The notes: generated from the sequence alone by a model not told the origin. A stretch of 64,000 nt of DNA from Pseudomonas sp. p1(2021b) (GCF_020151015.1 NZ_CP083746.1:1065001-1129000); one strand, 5' to 3'. Shown: positions 28,895 through 38,570, numbered from the stretch's first letter. Made by a program: numbers and translations.

Positions 28895-29489
28895 CGGTAT
28901 GTGCCTCCAGCAGGATCGCGCGGTGAGCATCGAAATAGCGCAGGGCATCCTGCAGGGCGTCGATCACCGCGCGGGAGGTGACCGTGGCACCGGCCAGTTG
29001 GTCATAGTCGCCGTGGTCGCGCTTGATGGCCCAGGCGCCTTTCTGGGTGCGGCCTGTGAACTGGTCCAACCAGTGGATGCGTGGATCGACCAACTGGTCC
29101 CCGAGGCCTGGGCTTTCCTGTTGTTCAAGGACGTGAATGCCGACCAGGCGTCCGGCTGGGTCTATGGCGATCGCCAAGGTGATCGGCCCCGCATACCCCT
29201 GTGCCTGGCTGTGCAGCAGCACAGCGCTCGGCTTGCCGTCCAGGGTTGCCCGGTAGCCCGCCAGCAAGCGGCTGTGGGGCAGGTGTATGTCGCCCAAGGC
29301 CACGGGGGCTTGCAGGGGTTGGTTGTCGAAGCTACCTGCAGGCAGTGCCTGCAACCAGCGCAGGTTATGCAATTGTCGCTCGGCCTCCAGGCGGGTTGGC
29401 GCCGTCCAATGTCGCCAGGCCAGGGTACTGCCCAGCGAAAAGATGCCGATCAGCACCAGCAGTACGGCACTGCGCGCCGAAGGGTTCAT
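28887..29489 (-). CDS. rnfG: RnfG-like FMN-binding subunit
   Basis: A 200-residue protein with one N-terminal membrane anchor (SAVLLVLIGIFSLGSTLAW) and a periplasmic FMN-binding domain. The flavinylation motif reads LAGATVTSRAVIDAL, agreeing with S(T)GA-T-X-T/S, so covalent FMN on the second Thr is possible. QGYAGPITLAIAIDPAGRLVGI and HVLEQQESPGLGD are typical RnfG segments. The start ATG 29489 overlaps rnfD by four bases. Unlike its neighbours this subunit retains its cofactor motif. Confidence 0.82.
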   Translation of the reverse strand: MNPSARSAVLLVLIGIFSLGSTLAWRHWTAPTRLEAERQLHNLRWLQALPAGSFDNQPLQAPVALGDIHLPHSRLLAGYRATLDGKPSAVLLHSQAQGYAGPITLAIAIDPAGRLVGIHVLEQQESPGLGDQLVDPRIHWLDQFTGRTQKGAWAIKRDHGDYDQLAGATVTSRAVIDALQDALRYFDAHRAILLEAHTDE

Positions 29490-30457
29490 GGGCTGGCCTG
29501 TGAATGGCGTGCGGCCTGGCGCTCCAGGGCCGGTACGGCGAGGTTCATCAGGAGGATGGCGAACGCCGTGCCGTCGGGATAGCTGCCCCAGGTGCGGATC
29601 AGGTAGATCAGCAGGCCCGCGCCGAAGCCGAACACCAGGCGCGCCAAGGCGCTGCGGGGCCCGGATACCGGTTCGGTGGCGATGAAGAACGCCGCCAGCA
29701 TGGTCGAGCCGGAGAACAGGTGCAGCAGCGGTGAGCCATTGGAATCGGAGCCCGAGCCGTTCCAGCACAGCAGACTGAACAGGAATATACCGGCCAGCAG
29801 GCCTGCAGGGGCATGCCAGGCGATGACCTTGCGTTGCCAGAGGAGCAGCCCGCCGACCAGGAACGTGAGGTTCACCCATTCGCTGCCGCGCCCGCCGATC
29901 GTGCCAAAGCCTGGGTGTTGGGCGAACAGTTCCTCGAGGGTCAGGCTGCGATTGTGGCGCAGCCCGTCCAGCGCCGTCGGAGTGGCCCAGGCATCGACGT
30001 GCGCCGGCGCGCCGAACAGATGCTGCACCGCCTCCATAAAACCTGCCGGCTGGCCTGGCCATTGGTTCATCTGCAGGGGGAAACTCAGCAGGACGAAGGC
30101 ATAGCCGAGCATCGCCGGGTTGAACAGGTTGCGCCCGACACCGCCGAAGGCTTGCTTGCCAATACCGATCGCCACGCTCGTGGCGATGACCGGCAACCAC
30201 CACGGTGCCAGGCTGGGCAGGGCTGCGGCCAACAGCACGGCGCTGACCAGCGCGCTGCCATCAGCCAATGCAGGCAGCGGCGATTGGCCGCGCAGGGCCA
30301 ACAGCAAGGCTTCGCAGCCCAAGGCGGTGCCGGCACAGAGCAGCAGGTTGAACAACACGCCCCAGCCGTGCAGCCAGAACAGGGCCAGTAAGCCGGGCGC
30401 ACAGGCCAGCAGCACCAGGCCCATGGCCCTGCGCAGCCGCGGGTCAGGCGCTGGCAT
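29486..30457 (-). CDS. rnfD: RnfD-like membrane subunit
   Basis: A 323-residue NqrB/RnfD-family protein with about nine membrane segments. [24 protein letters not shown] is the family signature, and the segment [13 protein letters not shown] lies where RnfD carries FMN on Thr (ATPL motif); the motif is slightly altered. It overlaps rnfB upstream by 14 bases and rnfG downstream by four. No rnfC gene lies between rnfB and rnfD, where it stands in other gammaproteobacteria. Confidence 0.85.
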   Translation of the reverse strand: MPAPDPRLRRAMGLVLLACAPGLLALFWLHGWGVLFNLLLCAGTALGCEALLLALRGQSPLPALADGSALVSAVLLAAALPSLAPWWLPVIATSVAIGIGKQAFGGVGRNLFNPAMLGYAFVLLSFPLQMNQWPGQPAGFMEAVQHLFGAPAHVDAWATPTALDGLRHNRSLTLEELFAQHPGFGTIGGRGSEWVNLTFLVGGLLLWQRKVIAWHAPAGLLAGIFLFSLLCWNGSGSDSNGSPLLHLFSGSTMLAAFFIATEPVSGPRSALARLVFGFGAGLLIYLIRTWGSYPDGTAFAILLMNLAVPALERQAARHSQASP

Positions 30458-31289
30458 GGCCCGGCCCGGCCTGCAGGGCGTCGAGGTGTCGTTGAGCCTG
30501 CTCGGCCGCCTCCTCCAGGGTGCGTAACTGGTCGAGCTGGGCTTCGCTCGGCGAGTTGCCGAATGCACTGCGGGCCTTGCTCAGCTGGGCGCGGCTCATG
30601 GCGGCGGCGATCTTCGCCTGCTTCAAGGCAGCGTCACTGCTGGCGGCTTTTTGCGCCTTGACCCGTTCAATGGCCGCTTTGATCGGATCCGGCGCGGCGT
30701 CGCTGTTACCTGCCGTAGGGGCGGCCGGCCGTGGGTTGCGCGCCAATCGCTCGGCCTGGCGACGTGCTTCATCGCGTTGCAGCCGGGCGTTGCGTTGTTC
30801 ATGGCGCCGTCGCGCGTGGTCGCGGCGCTGGGTGCGCGCAGCCTGTTGGTGTGGCGTCTGGGCCAGCCCGCCAACGATCGGGATGATGGTGTCCGGCAGA
30901 GGCAGCAGGTCGATGCAGTCGACCGGGCAGGGCGCCAGGCACAGGTCGCAGCCTGTGCATTCGTTGGCGATGACCGTGTGCATCAGCTTCGCGGCACCGA
31001 CGATGGCGTCCACTGGGCAGGCCTGGATGCACTTGGTGCAGCCGATGCATTCGGCCTCGCGGATATAGGCCACCTGGGGCGGTGCGCTGCCTCGACCCGG
31101 GTCTAGGTCGATGACCGGGGTATCGAGCAGGTGAGCCAGGGCGGCAATGGTTTCTGCACCGCCCGGCGGGCATTTGTTGATCGCTTCGCCAGCGGCCAGC
31201 CCTTCGGCATAGGGCCGGCAACCGGCGTGGCCGCATTTGCCGCACTGGGTTTGTGGAAGCAGGGCGTCGATGCGTTGAATCAGACTCAT
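30444..31289 (-). CDS. rnfB: RnfB-like iron-sulfur protein
   Basis: A 281-residue protein with three iron-sulfur modules: an RnfB-type 4Fe-4S motif [15 protein letters not shown]...CPPGG at the N-terminus, then two ferredoxin motifs [12 protein letters not shown] and [12 protein letters not shown]. It lacks the hydrophobic N-terminal membrane segment of E. coli RsxB, starting directly with [15 protein letters not shown]. The C-terminal 130 residues are a charged, Ala-rich probable coiled coil ([20 protein letters not shown]...). The start overlaps rnfA by four bases. Confidence 0.85.
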   Translation of the reverse strand: MSLIQRIDALLPQTQCGKCGHAGCRPYAEGLAAGEAINKCPPGGAETIAALAHLLDTPVIDLDPGRGSAPPQVAYIREAECIGCTKCIQACPVDAIVGAAKLMHTVIANECTGCDLCLAPCPVDCIDLLPLPDTIIPIVGGLAQTPHQQAARTQRRDHARRRHEQRNARLQRDEARRQAERLARNPRPAAPTAGNSDAAPDPIKAAIERVKAQKAASSDAALKQAKIAAAMSRAQLSKARSAFGNSPSEAQLDQLRTLEEAAEQAQRHLDALQAGPGHASA

Positions 31290-31828
31290 TGTGTGAATAA
31301 TCCGTTGAAACCGGAGAACGCCATGACCATCACGCCTGCGCCGATCAGTTCGATGGGCAGGCCGCGCAGGGCAATGGGCATGTCGTCGTGATCCGTGCGT
31401 TGGCGCAGGTCATCGAACAGGACCAGGGCAAGCCAGAACCCAAGCCCCCCGGCCAGGCCCCAGCCGAGTGACGGGAGCCATTGGCCAAGCGTGCCCAGTT
31501 GCAATAGCAAGCCTAGCACCAGGGTGTTGCCCAGCAGCAGGGACGGCAGGTTGTCCACCCGCCAAGCGGGCCGCAACTGCCCGAGCAGTTTGGGCAGGCC
31601 TAAGGCCTGCAATGCCAGCAAGGGCAGCAACAGGAACAACTGCAGGTCCTGCCATTGCAGGATAAATATCAGGTCCTGCAGCAGTTGCCCAACGATCAAG
31701 CCCAACATCACCGCCAGGGCGCTGCAGGCACCCACTACGTGAAGCTGCGGGCGGGAAACCGGCGACCGCTGCAGGATCAGGTGGTTGACCAGCGCAGCGC
31801 TGACCAGTACCAGGACGTAGTCGCTCAT
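31286..31828 (-). CDS. rnfA: RnfA-like membrane subunit (lacks cluster cysteines)
   Basis: A 180-residue hydrophobic protein with about six membrane segments, first of the rnf cluster and 4 bp overlapping rnfB, hence RnfA. The RnfA N-terminal motif that supplies a Cys ligand to the membrane [2Fe-2S] cluster (GICPFLG type) is replaced by [15 protein letters not shown], and the second Cys region (TTNCAVLG type) reads [15 protein letters not shown]. The C-terminal FSGFNGLF matches the family. ATG 31828 is taken as start. It appears to be a degenerate or repurposed subunit. Confidence 0.65.
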   Translation of the reverse strand: MSDYVLVLVSAALVNHLILQRSPVSRPQLHVVGACSALAVMLGLIVGQLLQDLIFILQWQDLQLFLLLPLLALQALGLPKLLGQLRPAWRVDNLPSLLLGNTLVLGLLLQLGTLGQWLPSLGWGLAGGLGFWLALVLFDDLRQRTDHDDMPIALRGLPIELIGAGVMVMAFSGFNGLFTQ

Positions 31829-31885
31829 GGGAAGGCCGATGGCTGGGAGGTGCCGACAGTATGGCACGCGCCCGCAGATGGAAAT

Positions 31886-31906
31886 GCCCCGGCCGAAGGC
31901 CGGGGC
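31886..31906 (-). terminator. Hairpin between metG and rnfA
   Basis: GCCCCGGCC-GAA-GGCCGGGGC, a perfect 9-bp GC stem 13 bp after the metG stop, followed on the minus strand by only ATTTCC. Probably a weak or factor-assisted terminator separating metG from rnf. Confidence 0.6.
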
Positions 31907-31918
31907 AAGACGCGCTGC

Positions 31919-33958
31919 TTATTTGATGCGCTGACCTGGCTTGGCGCCGCTGTCGGGGCTCAGCAGGTAGATTTCTTCACCGCCAGGGCCGGCCGCCATG
32001 ACCATGCCTTCGGACACGCCGAAGCGCATCTTCCGTGGCTTGAGGTTGGCCACCATCATGGTCAGGCGGCCTTCGAGCTTGGCGGGGTCGGGGTAGGCCG
32101 ACTTGATGCCGGAGAACACGTTGCGGCGTTCGTCACCGATGTCCAGGGTCAGGCGCAGCAGCTTGTCGGCGCCCTCGACTGCCTCGGCCTTGACGATGAG
32201 TGCCACGCGCAGGTCGACGGCGGCGAAGGTATCGAACTCGACTTCCGGCGACAGCGGGTCCTTGGCCAGTTCACCGTTGCCGGCGGGAGCTGCGGCTTCG
32301 GCAGCGGCAAGGTCTTCCTTGCTGGCGGCGACCATGGCTTCGATCTTGGCCGGCTCGATACGGCTCATCAGGGCCTTGAACGGGTTGAGCGTGTGGTTTT
32401 CCAGGCGCGACAGGTGGTCGTTCCAGGTCAGCGGCGCGACATTGAGGAAGGCCTCGGCGTCGGCAGCCAGGACGGGCAGTACCGGCTTGAGGAAGATCAC
32501 CAGTTGGCGGAACAGGTTGATGCCCTGGGCGCAGATGGCCTGGACCTCGTCCTGCTTGCCTTCCTGCTTGGCCAGCGACCACGGCGCCTTGTCGGCGATC
32601 CAGGCGTTGGCCCGGTCGGCCAGGGCCATGATTTCACGCATGGCACGGGCGAAGTCACGGTTTTCGTAGGCTTCGGCGATGGACGGGGCGGCGGCCAGGA
32701 AGGCTTCGCTCAGCTCGGGGGCGGCATCGCCGGCGACCAGAACGCCTGCATTGCCCTTGTGGATGAACCCTGCGCAGCGGCTGGCGATGTTGACCACCTT
32801 GCCGACCAGGTCGGAGTTGACCTTCTGCACGAAGTCGTCGAGGTTCAGGTCCAGGTCATCGACGCCACGGCCCAGCTTGGAGGCGTAGTAGTAGCGCAGG
32901 TATTCCGGCTGCAGGTGGTCCAGGTAGGTGCGCGCCTTGATGAAGGTCCCGCGCGACTTGGACATCTTGGCGCCGTTGACCGTCAGGTAGCCGTGCACGT
33001 TGATGGCGGTCGGCTTGCGGAAGCCTGCGCCTTCGAGCATGGCCGGCCAGAACAGGGCATGGAAGTTGACGATGTCCTTGCCGATGAAGTGGTACAGCTC
33101 GGCCTTGGAGTCTTCTTTCCAGAACGTGTCGAAGTCCAGCTCCGGGCGGCGTGCGCACAGGTTCTTGAAGCTGGCCATGTAGCCGATCGGTGCGTCCAGC
33201 CAGACGTAGAAGTACTTGCCCGGCTCGCCTGGGATCTCGAAGCCGAAGTACGGCGCGTCGCGGGAGATGTCCCACTCCTGCAGGCCCGAGTCCAGCCACT
33301 CGGCCAGCTTGTTGGCGACGGCGTCCTGCAGGGTGCCGCTGCGGGTCCACTGCTGCAGCATCGCCTGGAAGTCAGGCAGCTTGAAGAAGAAGTGCTGGGA
33401 GTCGCGCAGCTCCGGCGTGGCACCGGAAATGGCCGACTTGGGGTTCTTCAGCTCGGTGGGCGCGTAGGTGGCACCGCATTTCTCGCAGTTGTCGCCGTAC
33501 TGGTCTTCGGCCGCGCACTTGGGGCAGGTGCCCTTGATGAAGCGGTCGGCCAGGAACATGCCCTTCTCGGGGTCGTAGTACTGGGTGACCGAACGGGTGG
33601 CGATGTGCCCTGCTTCACGCAGGCGGGTGTAGATCAGGCTCGACAGCTCGCGGTTCTCTTCGCAGTGGGTCGAGTGGAAGTTGTCGAAATCGACCAGGAA
33701 ATCGGCGAAGTCACTGCTGTGCTCGGCCTGGACGTTGGCGATCAATTGCTCGGGGGTGATGCCTTCCTTCTCGGCACGCAGCATGATGGCCGAACCGTGG
33801 GCGTCGTCGGCGCAGACATAGATGCACTGATTGCCGCGCAGCTTCTGGAAGCGAACCCACATGTCCGTCTGGATGTACTCGAGCATATGGCCAAGGTGGA
33901 TGGAACCATTGGCATAGGGCAGGGCGCTGGTGACGAGAATCTGGCGTGGCTCGGACAT
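31919..33958 (-). CDS. metG: Methionyl-tRNA synthetase MetG
   Basis: A 679-residue class I aminoacyl-tRNA synthetase. HIGH motif as [12 protein letters not shown] near residue 21, zinc knuckle [21 protein letters not shown] (about 145-165), KMSKS as [10 protein letters not shown], anticodon domain, and a C-terminal EMAP-type tRNA-binding domain ([23 protein letters not shown] to the end). Length is that of the long dimeric form. It diverges from apbC with a 158-bp gap. Confidence 0.96.
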   Translation of the reverse strand: MSEPRQILVTSALPYANGSIHLGHMLEYIQTDMWVRFQKLRGNQCIYVCADDAHGSAIMLRAEKEGITPEQLIANVQAEHSSDFADFLVDFDNFHSTHCEENRELSSLIYTRLREAGHIATRSVTQYYDPEKGMFLADRFIKGTCPKCAAEDQYGDNCEKCGATYAPTELKNPKSAISGATPELRDSQHFFFKLPDFQAMLQQWTRSGTLQDAVANKLAEWLDSGLQEWDISRDAPYFGFEIPGEPGKYFYVWLDAPIGYMASFKNLCARRPELDFDTFWKEDSKAELYHFIGKDIVNFHALFWPAMLEGAGFRKPTAINVHGYLTVNGAKMSKSRGTFIKARTYLDHLQPEYLRYYYASKLGRGVDDLDLNLDDFVQKVNSDLVGKVVNIASRCAGFIHKGNAGVLVAGDAAPELSEAFLAAAPSIAEAYENRDFARAMREIMALADRANAWIADKAPWSLAKQEGKQDEVQAICAQGINLFRQLVIFLKPVLPVLAADAEAFLNVAPLTWNDHLSRLENHTLNPFKALMSRIEPAKIEAMVAASKEDLAAAEAAAPAGNGELAKDPLSPEVEFDTFAAVDLRVALIVKAEAVEGADKLLRLTLDIGDERRNVFSGIKSAYPDPAKLEGRLTMMVANLKPRKMRFGVSEGMVMAAGPGGEEIYLLSPDSGAKPGQRIK

Positions 33959-34116
33959 GGTGGCTTGGCTACTTGATCTGGCAACGGGATGGAAAATGAA
34001 GAAGATCGGCCACTATAAAGGGCTGGCGAATATATTTCACCCCAAGGACGCATCTGCTGACGATTGACGGTTAGCATAGGCGCCTGTTCCATATTCGTTT
34101 GCCATTGGGAGTGTCC

Positions 34117-35211
34117 ATGAGTGCCGTCACACATGCCGCCGTCGAAGGCGTGCTTCGCCAGTACACCGACCCCTACCTGAACCAGGACCCGGTCAGCGCC
34201 GGTTGCGTGCGCGCCATCGACATCCAGGGCGGGCAGGTCAACGTACGCTTGCAGCTGGGCTATGCCGCCGGTTTGTTCAAGAACGGCTGGGCGCAGGTGC
34301 TGGGCACCGCCATCGAAAACCTCGACGGCGTGAGCGCGGCCACGGTTTCGATCGATTGCGTGGTCGGCACCCACAAGGGCCAGGCCCAGGTGCCGGCCAT
34401 GGCCAACGTCAAGAACATCATCGCCGTGGCCTCGGGCAAGGGCGGGGTCGGCAAGTCGACCACCGCTGCCAACCTGGCCCTGGCCCTGGCCCGCGAGGGT
34501 GCCCGGGTGGGCATCCTCGATGCCGATATCTACGGCCCGAGCCAGGGCGTGATGTTCGGCATCGCCGAAGGTACCCGGCCAGAGGTGCGCGAACAGAAGT
34601 GGTTCGTGCCGATCAAGGCCCACGGCGTGGAAGTCATGTCCATGGCGTTTCTCACCGATGACAACACGCCGATGGTCTGGCGCGGCCCGATGGTCTCCGG
34701 GGCGTTGCTGCAACTGGTGACCCAGACCGCCTGGGATGACCTCGACTACCTGGTGATCGACATGCCACCCGGCACCGGCGACATCCAGCTGACCCTGGCG
34801 CAAAAGGTACCCGTCGCCGGTTCGGTGATCGTCACCACCCCGCAGGACCTGGCGCTGCTGGATGCGAAGAAGGGCGTGGAGATGTTCCGCAAGGTCAACA
34901 TCCCAGTGTTGGGCGTGGTCGAGAACATGGCCGTGCACATTTGCTCGAACTGCGGCCATGCCGAGCACCTGTTCGGCGAAGGTGGTGGCCAGAAGCTCGC
35001 GGCCCAGTATGGCGTCGAACTGCTGGCCTCCCTGCCGCTGTCGATGTTGATCCGCGAGCAGGCCGATAACGGCAAGCCTACGGCCATCGCCGAGCCGGAA
35101 AGCCAGATCGCCATGATCTATCAGGAACTGGCTCGACAAGTGGGGGCGCGGATCGTGCTGCAGGAAGCGGCGGCGCCGGCGATGCCGAACATCACCATCA
35201 GCGAGGACTGA
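34117..35211 (+). CDS. apbC: Iron-sulfur cluster carrier ApbC (Mrp/NBP35 family)
   Basis: A 364-residue P-loop ATPase that binds and transfers [4Fe-4S] clusters. An N-terminal MIP18/DUF59-like domain (residues 1-90, DPYLNQDPVSAGCVRAI) precedes the deviant Walker A ASGKGGVGKSTTA, Walker B DYLVIDMPPGTGD, and the CXXC cluster site CSNCGHAEHLFG. ATG 34117 with GGGAG upstream is preferred over an in-frame codon at 34099. Its partner direction is opposite to metG, an arrangement common in gammaproteobacteria. Confidence 0.94.
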   Translation: MSAVTHAAVEGVLRQYTDPYLNQDPVSAGCVRAIDIQGGQVNVRLQLGYAAGLFKNGWAQVLGTAIENLDGVSAATVSIDCVVGTHKGQAQVPAMANVKNIIAVASGKGGVGKSTTAANLALALAREGARVGILDADIYGPSQGVMFGIAEGTRPEVREQKWFVPIKAHGVEVMSMAFLTDDNTPMVWRGPMVSGALLQLVTQTAWDDLDYLVIDMPPGTGDIQLTLAQKVPVAGSVIVTTPQDLALLDAKKGVEMFRKVNIPVLGVVENMAVHICSNCGHAEHLFGEGGGQKLAAQYGVELLASLPLSMLIREQADNGKPTAIAEPESQIAMIYQELARQVGARIVLQEAAAPAMPNITISED

Positions 35212-35231
35212 CCCGCAAGGGCGAGTCGTCT

Positions 35232-35312
35232 GCTTCGCAGGTAACCGCTCCCACAAGGCCGGCACGCACCGATAGTGCGCGCCCACGGTGGGAGCGGGTT
35301 TACCTGCGAAGG
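35232..35312. repeat. Inverted palindromic repeat (second REP-like family)
   Basis: CTTCGCAGGTAACCGCTCCCACA (35233-35255) and its near reverse complement TGGGAGCGGGTTTACCTGCGAAGG (35288-35312). The unit is the same family as those at 58474-58507 and 58754-58787, distinct from the CCCGCGAT-type REP. Confidence 0.75.
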
Positions 35313-35343
35313 CGCCAGCACCGATTTATCGATCGGCCAGGCA

Positions 35344-35373
35344 TAAAAAAACCCGCCAGAGGCGGGTTCTTTT
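35344..35373. terminator. Terminator between apbC and the cold-shock gene
   Basis: AAAAAAACCCGCC-AGA-GGCGGGTTCTTTT, a 7-bp stem with an A-run on one side and T-rich on the other; it can act for both convergent genes, best for the cold-shock gene on the minus strand. Confidence 0.85.
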
Positions 35374-35395
35374 GAAAGCGAGGAAGCAAATCGAC

Positions 35396-35605
35396 TTAGG
35401 CGATTTGAACTTCTTCAGCCTGCATGCCTTTCTGGCCGCGGGTAGCGACGAAAGTAACAGCCTGGCCTTCTTTCAGGGTTTTGAAGCCGTCAGCCTGGAT
35501 GGCTTTGAAGTGTACGAACAGGTCGTCACCCGACTGAGGGGTGATGAAGCCGTAGCCCTTCTCATCGTTGAACCACTTGACAACACCGGATTGGCGATTG
35601 GACAT
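35396..35605 (-). CDS. Cold-shock-domain protein (CspA family)
   Basis: A 69-residue single cold-shock domain, an RNA/ssDNA-binding beta-barrel. RNP1 KGYGFITP and RNP2 DLFVHFKAI are intact; [14 protein letters not shown] is the family signature. ATG 35605 is preceded by AAGGAGACAGAAAC. The track of open sequence continuing upstream to 35746 is untranslated leader, consistent with the long structured 5' UTR typical of csp mRNAs. A CspA/CapB-like RNA chaperone rather than CspD (which is longer in E. coli), though names vary in Pseudomonas. Confidence 0.93.
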   Translation of the reverse strand: MSNRQSGVVKWFNDEKGYGFITPQSGDDLFVHFKAIQADGFKTLKEGQAVTFVATRGQKGMQAEEVQIA

Positions 35606-35934
35606 GTTTCTGTCTCCTTGGACAAAGTAGATTTCGGCACAGGAAACGCCCTGGCCGGGACTGAGCGCAAAGAGAGCAGAAAATTCAGCGATGGGCCGAT
35701 AGGAATCGTGCATCAAACTAGAGATTCTCGGTGTCACGTGCAGCACAGTGGCGCCACCTTAACCCACTTTCCCCGACCTGCCAATGGTCAATGACGGCTT
35801 TGTCGAAATTCGGATCGACGGCGGCTACAGCTCCCGTCCGGCGCGGGATTGCAGGATGGAACTTTGCCGCGGGCGCCGGGACCGGTAAGATGCGCGTCTC
35901 GTTTTTCACCTTGCACTCTCAGGACACTCCCGCC

Positions 35935-36501
35935 ATGAGCATCAAATCGGACAAGTGGATTCGCCGCATGGCGCAGGAACACGGCATGATCGAACCGTTC
36001 GTCGAGCGCCAGGTGCGCGGCGGCGAAGACAGCCGGGTCATTTCCTTCGGCGTCTCCAGCTACGGCTATGACGTGCGCTGCGCCGACGAATTCAAGGTGT
36101 TCACCAACATCAACTCGGCCACCGTCGACCCGAAGAACTTCGATGCCGGCAGCTTCGTCGACGTCAAGAGCGACGTATGCATCATCCCGCCGAACTCCTT
36201 CGCCCTGGCCCGCACCGTCGAATACTTCCGCATCCCGCGCAACGTATTGACCATCTGCCTGGGCAAGAGCACCTATGCCCGCTGCGGCATCATCGTCAAC
36301 GTCACCCCGCTGGAGCCGGAGTGGGAAGGCCACGTGACCCTGGAGTTCTCCAATACCACCACGCTGCCGGCCAAGATCTACGCCAACGAAGGCGTGGCGC
36401 AGATGCTCTTCCTCGAATCCGATGAAGAATGTGAAGTGTCCTACAAGGATCGTGGCGGCAAGTACCAGGGCCAGCGCGGCGTCACTCTGCCACGCACCTG
36501 A
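35935..36501 (+). CDS. dcd: dCTP deaminase Dcd
   Basis: A 188-residue trimeric enzyme converting dCTP to dUTP for thymidylate synthesis. Typical segments: [40 protein letters not shown], catalytic Glu region [19 protein letters not shown], and C-terminal [12 protein letters not shown]. The length is exactly that of Dcd. Start ATG 35935; open sequence upstream to 35731 is the region shared with the divergent cold-shock gene. Confidence 0.95.
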   Translation: MSIKSDKWIRRMAQEHGMIEPFVERQVRGGEDSRVISFGVSSYGYDVRCADEFKVFTNINSATVDPKNFDAGSFVDVKSDVCIIPPNSFALARTVEYFRIPRNVLTICLGKSTYARCGIIVNVTPLEPEWEGHVTLEFSNTTTLPAKIYANEGVAQMLFLESDEECEVSYKDRGGKYQGQRGVTLPRT

Positions 36502-36598
36502 GGCGACGAGCGCGGGGAATTCCTCGCGCGCCAGGCACTCCAACGGTTAGAACGGTCCGGTGCGCATGACGCGTGCCGGCTATCGCCAGGAGCAGCCA

Positions 36599-36829
36599 AT
36601 GAAACTCCATCCCGCTATCAGCGCGAAGCTGGCCGTCCTCCAGCCCAACCAGATCGGGTTGCTGGCATGGTCCCTGCTGGCGCATCCGCCCACGCCGGTG
36701 CAGGCCGGTGGCGTGCCCCACCAGCCCGACCCCGATACCCCGCAACCAGCCGAACCAGGCGAATCGCCACCCATGGAGCCGGGCGAACCCACCTTGCCGG
36801 ACGAACCGCCTCCCTCGCCGGTGGCTTGA
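36599..36829 (+). CDS. Small proline-rich hypothetical protein
   Basis: A 76-residue protein not recognised. The N-terminal half (KLHPAISAKLAVLQPNQIGLLAWSLLAHP) is moderately hydrophobic and helical; the C-terminal half is dominated by Pro, Glu and Gly (GGVPHQPDPDTPQPAEPGESPPMEPGEP...). A good ribosome site, AGGAG, lies seven bases before ATG 36599, and the frame is on the coding strand between dcd and a convergent gene. No domain is visible. Confidence 0.6.
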   Translation: MKLHPAISAKLAVLQPNQIGLLAWSLLAHPPTPVQAGGVPHQPDPDTPQPAEPGESPPMEPGEPTLPDEPPPSPVA

Positions 36830-36842
36830 GCCTCAAACAGCC

Positions 36843-37958
36843 TCAGTTGGCCAGCAGGTAGCCGCTGCGGCAGACCTGCTCGCCCGCCACATGCGCAATG
36901 ACCATGCCTGCCGTGGCCATGCGTCTTACGCTGCGCGCATAGAGCAAGCCGGCCTGGACATTGCGCACGGCAGTCACCCGGTCGCTGAGCGGATCGATGA
37001 CTTCGGCGATCAACTGGCCAGCTTCCAGGTATTGCCCGGGTTTGGCATGGAATACCAGCAAACCGCCCAACGGTGCCACCACCGGTTCGACGGCCGCCAG
37101 AGGCGTTGCCGGGTAGGCCAGGGGCGGCAATGCCTTGGCCTGCCCCTCGATGACCCCGGCATGGGTCAGGAAATCCAGGATGCCCTGGCAATCCTTGGCT
37201 GCCAGGTCGTGGCAGACATCGCCCTGGCCGCGCAGCTCTACCGTCACCGAGAAACTGCCCAGGGGGATCGGGAACTGCTTGCCGAAGCGCTGCTGCAACT
37301 GCCACCACACCAGGCTGAAGCACTCGTCGAACGATTGGCCCCCTGAGTCGGTGGCCAGCAGGCTGGCCTGGACGCCCAGGTAGCGGGCCAGTGGCTCGAC
37401 CTGGGGCCAGGCTTCAGGTGTGGTGTACAGGTGTTCCACCGCCTCGAAGTCGCAGTGCAGGTCGAGCACGATGTCGGCATCACAGGCCAGGCGCTGCAAG
37501 GTCAGGCGCTGGGATTGCAACGGGGTGCGCGCCGGGTGGGCGTCCAACCCGCGGCGCAGGTATTCGCGGATCAACGCCCGGTTGTGTTCCGGGTCCTGGG
37601 TCAGGTGGCCTTCGATCTGGTCACCGATGCTGTCCGACAGGTCGACGAAGTTGCGGTTGAAGTTTTCCCCGCTTTGCAATTCGAAACGCCCCAGGGGCGC
37701 ATCCAGCAACACCTGCTCCAGGCCCACCGGGTTGGCCACGGGAACCAGGATCACCTCTTGGTTCAGCCGACCTTGCTGTTCCAGCTCGACCAGACGGCGC
37801 TTGAGGTGCCAGGCCACCAGCATGCCGGGCAATTCGTCGGCGTGCAGCGAGGCCTGGATATAGACCTTGCCGCCACCGCGCGGGCCGAAGTGGAAGCTAT
37901 GGAGCTGGCGGGCGATGCCCGGCACGGGAGACAGCAGGTCGTGGGTCGAATGATGCAT
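36843..37958 (-). CDS. Succinylglutamate desuccinylase/aspartoacylase-family protein
   Basis: A 371-residue zinc-carboxypeptidase-like (AstE/ASPA, M14-type) protein. The zinc-binding motif HXXE is YIQASLHADELPGM near residue 42, the later ligand His in DIVLDLHCDFEAVEHLY, and the catalytic Glu region SFSVTVELRGQGD. The C-terminal 80 residues form a barrel-like domain (HAKPGQYLEAGQLIAEVIDP). Substrate unknown; deacylation of an N-acyl amino acid is likely. No ast genes are close. ATG 37958 is chosen; an extension to 38006 adds 16 residues. Confidence 0.8.
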   Translation of the reverse strand: MHHSTHDLLSPVPGIARQLHSFHFGPRGGGKVYIQASLHADELPGMLVAWHLKRRLVELEQQGRLNQEVILVPVANPVGLEQVLLDAPLGRFELQSGENFNRNFVDLSDSIGDQIEGHLTQDPEHNRALIREYLRRGLDAHPARTPLQSQRLTLQRLACDADIVLDLHCDFEAVEHLYTTPEAWPQVEPLARYLGVQASLLATDSGGQSFDECFSLVWWQLQQRFGKQFPIPLGSFSVTVELRGQGDVCHDLAAKDCQGILDFLTHAGVIEGQAKALPPLAYPATPLAAVEPVVAPLGGLLVFHAKPGQYLEAGQLIAEVIDPLSDRVTAVRNVQAGLLYARSVRRMATAGMVIAHVAGEQVCRSGYLLAN

Positions 37959-38117
37959 GGTGGTCCTGGCTGAGTGGCGAAAACGGTCTGCGATAACAGT
38001 CGGCACACAGATAGAAGCATAACTTCGGCTGTTGCGCAGCTTCTCTTGGCCAGGCCCTGGGAAGGGACGTGCGAAGGGAACTCCGGGCAGCCCACGCTGG
38101 GGCGCCCGGAGGCGATA

Positions 38118-38459
38118 TCAGGAAAGGGCGATCTTCCAACCGTCGCGCTTGGCTTCGTCGATGCTGACTTTGACCGTTCTGGCGATGTTCAGGCGCTTGC
38201 CGTCATGCATCAGGTAAGGCGCGGTGTGGAAGTGGCCCCAGGTGGCGGTGCTGTCATCCGGCACCAGAGCCTGCGGGTCGTAGGCGATTTCCAGGACGGC
38301 TGGCGACGAGCTGGCCGGGACCGAGACATCGCCGTCCGATAGCATTCGATAGAACGAAATTTCGTTACCGACCCAAAGCTGGACGTTCGCAGTCGCCCCC
38401 GCTGGAACGTGCAGCGACTCGGGCCAGGAAATTTCTATCTGCAATGTTTCAGTGCTCAT
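38118..38459 (-). CDS. Hypothetical protein, possible YbaY-like beta-sandwich
   Basis: A 113-residue soluble protein without signal peptide or membrane segment. It opens STETLQIEISWPESLHVPAGATANVQLWV and contains VLEIAYDPQALVPDDSTATWGHFHTAPYLM, alternating hydrophobic residues as in beta strands, with a faint likeness to YbaY-type domains (FELAYDP...). The assignment is weak. It stands alone between a metallopeptidase-like gene and the penicillin-acylase gene. Confidence 0.6.
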   Translation of the reverse strand: MSTETLQIEISWPESLHVPAGATANVQLWVGNEISFYRMLSDGDVSVPASSSPAVLEIAYDPQALVPDDSTATWGHFHTAPYLMHDGKRLNIARTVKVSIDEAKRDGWKIALS

Positions 38460-38570
38460 GATGGCATCCTTCTCGAATGGGTGGGCCGCGGACGTCCACA
38501 GTGGACGTCGCGGTCGAGGGGGATGCTACGAGCGTTGGCAGGTGGCGATCAGAGGGAAAGGCGCCCGACC

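Noticed and set aside
31655..33976. A 773-codon plus-strand frame over metG
   Set aside because: It is an antisense shadow of metG, whose aminoacyl-tRNA synthetase motifs are unambiguous.
33742..35286. A 514-codon minus-strand frame over apbC
   Set aside because: It covers apbC and the divergent promoter region, is His/Gly/Gln-rich and has no recognisable domain.
35606..35746. N-terminal extension of the cold-shock protein to 116 residues
   Set aside because: A strong ribosome site precedes ATG 35605, and the extension has no cold-shock homology; it is the mRNA leader.
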